DNA from: Prevotella sp.
GTDB taxonomy: Bacteria > Bacteroidota > Bacteroidia > Bacteroidales > Dysgonomonadaceae
DNA: 9,952 nt
Assembly (NCBI GenBank): GCA_031263965.1
Contig: JAISES010000217.1
Span: 1 to 9,952, forward strand
Direction: 5' to 3'
In this document: positions 5,253-9,952 of the stretch, one piece after another
Position numbering within the stretch: the first letter of the stretch is position 1
Layout of the letters: the number at the start of each line of letters is the position of its first letter
Notes under the pieces: model-generated
Seen by the model: the letters and a program-made list of their open reading frames with translations, nothing else
Databases searched by the model: none
What the model was told of the DNA's origin: nothing
Position numbers and translations under genes: made by a program

Positions 5253-7211
5253 ATGAAAAATATAATCAAATATTTCGTTTTATTAGTTAGTTTGTGTTTT
5301 TCTTCATGCGAAGGAGACTTGAATCCAACATTATACGGGACTATAACCAGTGAAGACGCTTTCAAAACCCCTCAGGATTTGGAAGCGGCAACTACGGCAT
5401 TATATTATGAACTAAGACAAAAAGGATGGGGCCCATATATGTTTAGCGACGGTAGTTCATTTGTCATGGACGAAGCGGTAACGGATGAATGGACCACAAA
5501 ATGGGCATGGGCTAATTTCCTGAACGGTACGTGGACTACCGAAGAAATAATGGCTGTCGGATTTTACAACTGGGTCGCCCCCAACGTTACCCGTTGTACA
5601 TATACTATCGCTCGTATCGAAGAGTGTGCATTAGGCGAAGATGTAAAAACCGAATATATCTCACAAATCAGGGCATTGCGTGCTTTCTTTATGTTTGACC
5701 TCTATCGTTTCTACGGGCCTATGCCGCTGATAATCGAAGCCGACCGTGCCATTAATCCCGATCCGGATTATAAGCCGGAAAGACCTTCGGCCGCATCCGT
5801 TGAAGAATTCATCACGACAGAATTAAGAGCCGCCGCCGACCTGTTGCCGGTAGAATGGCCCCAATATGGCCGCGTTACCAAAGGAGCCACGCTGCATTAT
5901 TTGCTTAAATATTATATGTTTAAAAAAGAATATCAAAATGCACTAAATATTGCCAATGAAATAATCGGGTTGAATTATTATAGACTTGAAGAAAAATATG
6001 CCGATATATTTTCTGCACAGCATGAAGGTAACCGTGAGTTGATATTTGTGGTGCGAGCCGAAGCTTTGGCTGATTATGGAATGCATACATACGCCAATAC
6101 CCTTCCTGGAGATTTTGCATCACCTCATGGGAATGTTATTGACGGATGGAATGGGCATCGCATGCCCTGGGCATTCTACGACACCTTTGATGAAGATGAT
6201 ACAAGACGTGAATTGGCTGTGATAGAATATACAACAAGAGCCGGCGCCACAACTAACTTGAGACAAACAGGAGATATCGGCGCATTGCCTTTGAAGTATG
6301 GCATTGACCCCGAAGCGTCGGGTATATGGGCGGGAAATGACAAAGTATTGGATCGATACGCCGAAGTTCTGTTGTTCAAGGCCGAAATTTTGAATGAATT
6401 GAATGGTCCCAATAATGAAAGTGTCAATCTGATAAACGATATCCGGAAACGCGCTTTTGGCGCAGGTGTAACCTTTCCTTCCGAAATAATATTGAGCGAA
6501 GAATTCAATACAGAAGTAAATGGAGAGGAAGTAGGTGCCTTCACCATGAAGAATTATGATGCAGCGTATGGCGCTGCATGGACATACAATATTGACAATA
6601 ATAGTATCTTATCGGGAGAAAACGCATTACACATAAATGTGATAAAATCGAACACCGATTTTTGGACACTTCAAGTTCGCGCCGATAATCAGCCCGTAAG
6701 GAGTGGCCATGATTATACCATCAGATTCAAGGTAAAAGCGAGCCAAAATATGAATCTTGATTTCCGTGCCGAAGGACCTTTAGCCCATACGGAGTTGATT
6801 CCGTTAGAGGCAAATACAATAAAGAATGTTTCTTTCGATACGGCTCCGGCCGGATCAGATGGTATTTGTGTGGTTTTCTTTGCGTTAGGAAACACCGGAG
6901 ATAATTACGATATATGGATTGATGCATTTGAATTTGAAGCTAAAAAACAGGTATCGGCCGGAACAGGAAATTATCTTGTCAAATTATCTGATTTTCCAAG
7001 TAAAGAAAGCCTCCGGGATTGGATTTTGAAAGAAAGAGGTTGGGAATTCTGGTACGAAGGAAAAAGAAGAGAAGACCTCATACGTATGGGTAAATATATA
7101 GAAGTAGGGCAGCAAATAGGAACCAATTTCGATGAAAAGAATCTGCTTTTCCCCATACCCTCACATGTATTAATCGAAAATCCGAAAATAACTCAAAATC
7201 CGAGATACTAA
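5253..7211 (+). CDS. SusD/RagB-like surface glycan-binding lipoprotein with an inserted CBM4/9-like domain
   Basis: This 652-aa protein is about 100-150 residues longer than typical SusD proteins. A lipoprotein signal ends at Cys19 (CFSSC followed by EGD). The SusD N-terminal half is recognizable in TSEDAFKTPQDLEAATTALY and in ISQIRALRAFFMFDLYRFYGPMPLI (137-161). Tetratricopeptide-like helices follow, including VTKGATLHYLLKYYMFKKEY (208-227), and the helix DRYAEVLLFKAEILNELNG (367-385) leads into LINDIRKRAFG (393-403). Instead of continuing directly, about 160 residues (408-568) intervene before the conserved SusD end LSDFPSKESLRDWILKERGW and LLFPIPSHVLIENPKITQNP. The insert is described separately. 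The reading frame is continuous and both halves look intact, so this is a true domain insertion rather than a broken gene. The protein should cap the SusC barrel and bind substrate at the cell surface. A Trp-rich segment (59-107) may contribute to glycan binding. Confidence 0.95.
   Translation: MKNIIKYFVLLVSLCFSSCEGDLNPTLYGTITSEDAFKTPQDLEAATTALYYELRQKGWGPYMFSDGSSFVMDEAVTDEWTTKWAWANFLNGTWTTEEIMAVGFYNWVAPNVTRCTYTIARIEECALGEDVKTEYISQIRALRAFFMFDLYRFYGPMPLIIEADRAINPDPDYKPERPSAASVEEFITTELRAAADLLPVEWPQYGRVTKGATLHYLLKYYMFKKEYQNALNIANEIIGLNYYRLEEKYADIFSAQHEGNRELIFVVRAEALADYGMHTYANTLPGDFASPHGNVIDGWNGHRMPWAFYDTFDEDDTRRELAVIEYTTRAGATTNLRQTGDIGALPLKYGIDPEASGIWAGNDKVLDRYAEVLLFKAEILNELNGPNNESVNLINDIRKRAFGAGVTFPSEIILSEEFNTEVNGEEVGAFTMKNYDAAYGAAWTYNIDNNSILSGENALHINVIKSNTDFWTLQVRADNQPVRSGHDYTIRFKVKASQNMNLDFRAEGPLAHTELIPLEANTIKNVSFDTAPAGSDGICVVFFALGNTGDNYDIWIDAFEFEAKKQVSAGTGNYLVKLSDFPSKESLRDWILKERGWEFWYEGKRREDLIRMGKYIEVGQQIGTNFDEKNLLFPIPSHVLIENPKITQNPRY
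6474..6956 (+). other. Carbohydrate-binding-module-like domain (CBM4/9 type) inserted in the SusD protein
   Basis: Residues about 408-568 of the SusD protein do not fit the SusD fold and read as a beta-sandwich module. The opening ILSEEFNTEVNG resembles the N-terminal strand of CBM4/9 domains. SGENALHINVIKSNTDFWTLQVRA (454-477) matches their pattern of a Ser-Gly-x-x-Ala-Leu strand followed by Trp-x-x-Gln. RSGHDYTIRFKVKAS (483-497) matches the usual Gly-x-x-Tyr-x-x-x-Phe-x-x-Lys-Ala strand, and DNYDIWIDAFEFEAKK (550-565) matches the closing strand with its Asp. Aromatic residues W443, F470, W471 and W555 are candidate sugar contacts. The boundaries are approximate, and the family call is from pattern memory, not a profile search. 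Confidence 0.7.
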
Positions 7212-7258
7212 AATATAATTACCTAATTATTTTACAGAATAAAAAATCAAAATCTAAT

Positions 7259-8251
7259 ATGATAATGAAAAAAGTATTTAATGCCTCTATTTTATTCTTG
7301 TTTTTTGTACATATTGTTTTCATGGGATGCCACGGATGCAATCAGGATGCTGGTCAAGATGATCCTGATCCAAATCCCGGCTCGGAAGAAACTTATGATC
7401 TGAAGGTGATTGACATGCATATCCGCGATCCTTTTATATTGGTGGACCATGATAATCAAGTATATTATCTGCATGTGAATGGAGATAAAAAAGTCAAAGT
7501 GTACAAAAGCAAAGATTTAACTATGTGGAAAGACAAGGGTACATCTTTTGCTCCAGGAAGTGACTTTTGGGGAAAATCGGATTTTTGGGCACCTGATGTA
7601 TATCATTACCAGGGTAAATATTATCTGTTTATCACACTTAGCGCACCGAACACAAAACGTGGAACCTCTATTTTGGTTGCCGATAATCCGGAGGGACCAT
7701 TCAGGCCTTTGGTAAACAAGGCGGTTACACCTTCTGATTGGATGTGCCTTGACGGCGCGCTTTATACGGACAAGGATAACACACCGTGGATATTATATTG
7801 TCATGAGTGGCTCGAAGCAGGAGATGGAGAAGTGGTCGCTCAGCAGTTGAAGGCAGACCTGACAGAAACAGTTGGTAATCCTCGAGTTTTGTTCAAAGCA
7901 TCTGATGCTCCATGGGTAGGTGATATATCTTCAGGAACCACAACGGGAAAAGTAACAGACGCTCCATTTATTCATGAGCTGAATAATGGGCAATTAATTA
8001 TGCTGTGGTCGAGTTTCCGTAAAGATGGTAAATATGCTATCGGGCAAGCGATCTCAAAATCGGGTAGCGTATTAGGCCCATGGACACAGGAGACAGAATC
8101 GTTGAATGACGACGACGGAGGCCATGCCATGCTATTTAATGATATTAAAGGTCGCCTGATGATTTCTTATCACTCGCCAAACAGTAATACGGAAAGACCG
8201 ATAATCAAGCAGGTATATATCAACAATGGTAAAGTTGTCATCTCTAACTAA
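7259..8251 (+). CDS. Glycoside hydrolase family 43 lipoprotein
   Basis: This 330-aa lipoprotein is built as a single five-bladed beta-propeller with no accessory domain. The signal peptide ends at Cys24 (FMGC), followed by an Asp/Pro-rich linker to about residue 43. Translation may start at 7259 or, more typically, at the ATG at 7265 (MKKVF). Catalytic landmarks are Asp57 in IRDPFIL (expected general base), the WAPDV motif at 110-114, and Asp165 in LDGALYTD (expected pKa modulator). The usual general-acid segment, normally Thr-Glu-Gly-Pro, reads VTDAPFIHEL (232-241) with Asp234. The sequence CHEW (181-184) and the ending DGGHAMLF to SYHSPN (286-308) resemble a group of GH43 proteins common in Bacteroides. 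GH43 enzymes remove arabinofuranosyl, xylosyl, galactosyl or related residues; which one applies here cannot be told. It lies 47 bases after susD with no evident promoter between, so it is probably in the same operon and acts at the cell surface or outer-membrane inner leaflet. Confidence 0.88.
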   Translation: MIMKKVFNASILFLFFVHIVFMGCHGCNQDAGQDDPDPNPGSEETYDLKVIDMHIRDPFILVDHDNQVYYLHVNGDKKVKVYKSKDLTMWKDKGTSFAPGSDFWGKSDFWAPDVYHYQGKYYLFITLSAPNTKRGTSILVADNPEGPFRPLVNKAVTPSDWMCLDGALYTDKDNTPWILYCHEWLEAGDGEVVAQQLKADLTETVGNPRVLFKASDAPWVGDISSGTTTGKVTDAPFIHELNNGQLIMLWSSFRKDGKYAIGQAISKSGSVLGPWTQETESLNDDDGGHAMLFNDIKGRLMISYHSPNSNTERPIIKQVYINNGKVVISN

Positions 8252-8258
8252 ACCAACA

Positions 8259-9952
8259 ATGAAAAACAAGATCGCTTTATTTTTGACATTTTTTTTGTCA
8301 ACTCACTTGGTTTTTTCCCATGACAATAAGGTTTGTGCTATTCATACAGACCACACATCGCTGATTTTTACGGTAAGCGAAAACGGCAGGTTAACGTTCC
8401 GATATTACGGGAAGAAACTTAGTGACGAATCTGCATTCGTAAATGTGAAAAGTTATGGAAAAGCCGATACCGATCGTGATCTCAGTTATGAAGTTTATCC
8501 GACAAACGGATTAGGCTATACGAACGAACCCGCTTTGAGTTTAATTCATTCGGATGGAAGCCTTATTACTGAAATGGCATATATCGGTGAGGAAACAGCA
8601 GATAAAGATGAAAATGTTTCACACACGATAATCAGCTTGAAAGACAGAGTATATGACCTGACGGTTAACCTTCATTTCGAATCATATCAAAAAGAAGATG
8701 TGATAACACAATGGGTTGAAGTAAAAAACAATGAATCCGGAAAGATAATCCTGAAAAACATATATTCTTCTTTCCTCAATCTACGGGCAAACAGTTACTA
8801 CCTAACCCATTTCAATGGGGCTTGGGCAGGAGAAATGAATTGCGTGGAAGAGAAACTGGATTACGGCATAAAAAGTATAGAATCGAAGAAAGGAGTGCGA
8901 ACTACTCAAACGGAGAATCCATCGTTTATATTGTCATTTGATCATCCGGCAGAAGAAAATTCGGGTGTTTGTTACGGAGGAGCTTTGGCCTGGTCAGGCA
9001 ATTACAAGTTATTGTTCGAAATGGATGAACAGGATCATTTGAATATACTATGCGGTATAAATCCTTATTTGTCGGATTATACGCTTGATAGAAAAGAATC
9101 TTTTGTTACACCCAAAATGGTTCATACTTTCAGCAGAGAGGGCCAAGGGCTTATCTCACGCAATTTTCATAACTGGAGCCGTCGGTATGCGCTGAACAAT
9201 GGTTATAAAGAACGCCCCGTTGTGTTGAACAGTTGGGAAGGAGCTTATTTTGATTTTACCGAGGAAACCATTCTCAAGATGATAGACGATGCCGCAAATA
9301 TGGGAGTGGATTTGTTTGTTTTGGATGACGGTTGGTTCGGAAATAAATATCCACGCAATAGCGATAATGCAGGATTAGGCGATTGGAAAGTAAATAAACA
9401 AAAGTTGCCAAACGGATTGCAATATCTGATTAAATATGCTGAAAATAAGGGTGTACGGTTCGGAATATGGATTGAGCCAGAAATGGTAAACCCTAAAAGT
9501 GAACTTGCAGAAAAACATCCTGATTGGATAGTGCAAAGTCGTGGGCGTGATAAAATAACGCTGAGAAATCAACTGTTGCTTGATCTTACAAATCCTAAAG
9601 TACAAGATTTTATTTGGAATATGGTAGATGATCTTTTATCGGAAAATGAAGGCATCTCTTACATTAAATGGGATGCCAACAGACATGTGGAGCAGGTAGG
9701 ATCAACATATTTAGATGCCAATAAACAAACACATTTTTGGATGGAATATACCAAAGGGCTTTACAATATTTATGAAAAAATAAGAACGAAATATCCGGAA
9801 CTTATCTTTCAGGTATGTGCTTCAGGTGGCGGACGCATTGATTATGGTTCACTTCCTTATCATAATGAATTCTGGACATCAGATAATACCGACCCGCTCA
9901 AGCGATTATATATACAATACTCAACTAATCTGATTTATCCTCCTGTGGCGAC
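8259..9952 (+). CDS. GH36 alpha-galactosidase, secreted (3' end beyond window)
   Basis: The reading frame is open from ATG 8259 to the window end, giving 564 codons of an expected 720-730, so the C-terminal beta-sandwich is missing. It starts 7 bases after the GH43 stop, showing tight operon linkage. Residues 1-20 form a signal peptide (cleavage after VFS) without a lipobox cysteine, so a periplasmic location is likely. The N-terminal beta-sandwich spans about 30-320 and includes THFNGAWAGEMN. The TIM barrel contains VVLNSWEGAYFDF, LDDGWFG (355-361), GIWIEPEMVNP, and YIKWDANR with the expected nucleophile Asp472. CASGGGRIDYG follows, and WTSDNTDP carries the expected acid/base Asp542. These are the diagnostic clan GH-D motifs of GH36. 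The enzyme would hydrolyse terminal alpha-galactose from imported oligosaccharides with retention of configuration. Alpha-N-acetylgalactosaminidase activity is a less likely alternative. Confidence 0.95.
   Translation, partial: MKNKIALFLTFFLSTHLVFSHDNKVCAIHTDHTSLIFTVSENGRLTFRYYGKKLSDESAFVNVKSYGKADTDRDLSYEVYPTNGLGYTNEPALSLIHSDGSLITEMAYIGEETADKDENVSHTIISLKDRVYDLTVNLHFESYQKEDVITQWVEVKNNESGKIILKNIYSSFLNLRANSYYLTHFNGAWAGEMNCVEEKLDYGIKSIESKKGVRTTQTENPSFILSFDHPAEENSGVCYGGALAWSGNYKLLFEMDEQDHLNILCGINPYLSDYTLDRKESFVTPKMVHTFSREGQGLISRNFHNWSRRYALNNGYKERPVVLNSWEGAYFDFTEETILKMIDDAANMGVDLFVLDDGWFGNKYPRNSDNAGLGDWKVNKQKLPNGLQYLIKYAENKGVRFGIWIEPEMVNPKSELAEKHPDWIVQSRGRDKITLRNQLLLDLTNPKVQDFIWNMVDDLLSENEGISYIKWDANRHVEQVGSTYLDANKQTHFWMEYTKGLYNIYEKIRTKYPELIFQVCASGGGRIDYGSLPYHNEFWTSDNTDPLKRLYIQYSTNLIYPPVA

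Noticed and set aside
6176..6547. 123-codon minus-strand open frame within susD
   Set aside because: It is antisense to intact susD coding sequence and shows no promoter or family resemblance.
7212..7258. Possible promoter or terminator between susD and the GH43 gene
   Set aside because: The 47 bases are AT-rich, with no TAnnTTTG core, no TTG box at the right distance and no stable hairpin, so read-through in one operon is the simpler view.

Overview
This window looks like chromosomal DNA of a Bacteroidales bacterium (Bacteroides, Parabacteroides or Dysgonomonas type; the genus cannot be fixed from sequence alone). The reasons are its AT-rich composition, the absence of Shine-Dalgarno sequences before most genes, promoter cores of the Bacteroidetes TAnnTTTG type, and above all a classic SusC/SusD polysaccharide utilization locus (PUL). 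All genes lie on the plus strand.

Layout: (1) 1-165, a tRNA-Phe(GAA) gene with its own -7 promoter element and a strong intrinsic terminator. (2) 221-739, an ECF sigma factor of the FecI-like type. (3) 835-1833, a single-pass FecR-like anti-sigma factor. (4) 1845-5240, a SusC-like TonB-dependent transporter with an N-terminal STN signalling domain. (5) 5253-7211, an oversized SusD-like lipoprotein that carries an inserted jelly-roll domain resembling CBM4/9. (6) 7259-8251, a GH43 lipoprotein. (7) 8259 to the window edge, the first 564 codons of a secreted GH36 alpha-galactosidase, cut by the window end. No gene-free stretch exceeds 300 bases.

How the genes should work together (inference from known families): the SusC/SusD pair captures and imports a glycan across the outer membrane. 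The GH43 lipoprotein trims it, probably at the cell surface, and the GH36 enzyme removes alpha-galactosyl residues in the periplasm. Substrate passing through SusC would be signalled by the STN domain to the periplasmic part of FecR, which releases the ECF sigma factor to switch on the locus. The GH36/GH43 pair points to a galactose-decorated glycan, but the exact substrate cannot be read from this sequence.

The most unusual item is the SusD with an internal carbohydrate-binding module placed just before its conserved C-terminal segment. The sigma/FecR intergenic region, the short fecR-susC gap and an atypical GH43 acid position also deserve a second look. I see no evidence for an entirely new class of system: the locus is a recognizable PUL with some uncommon parts.
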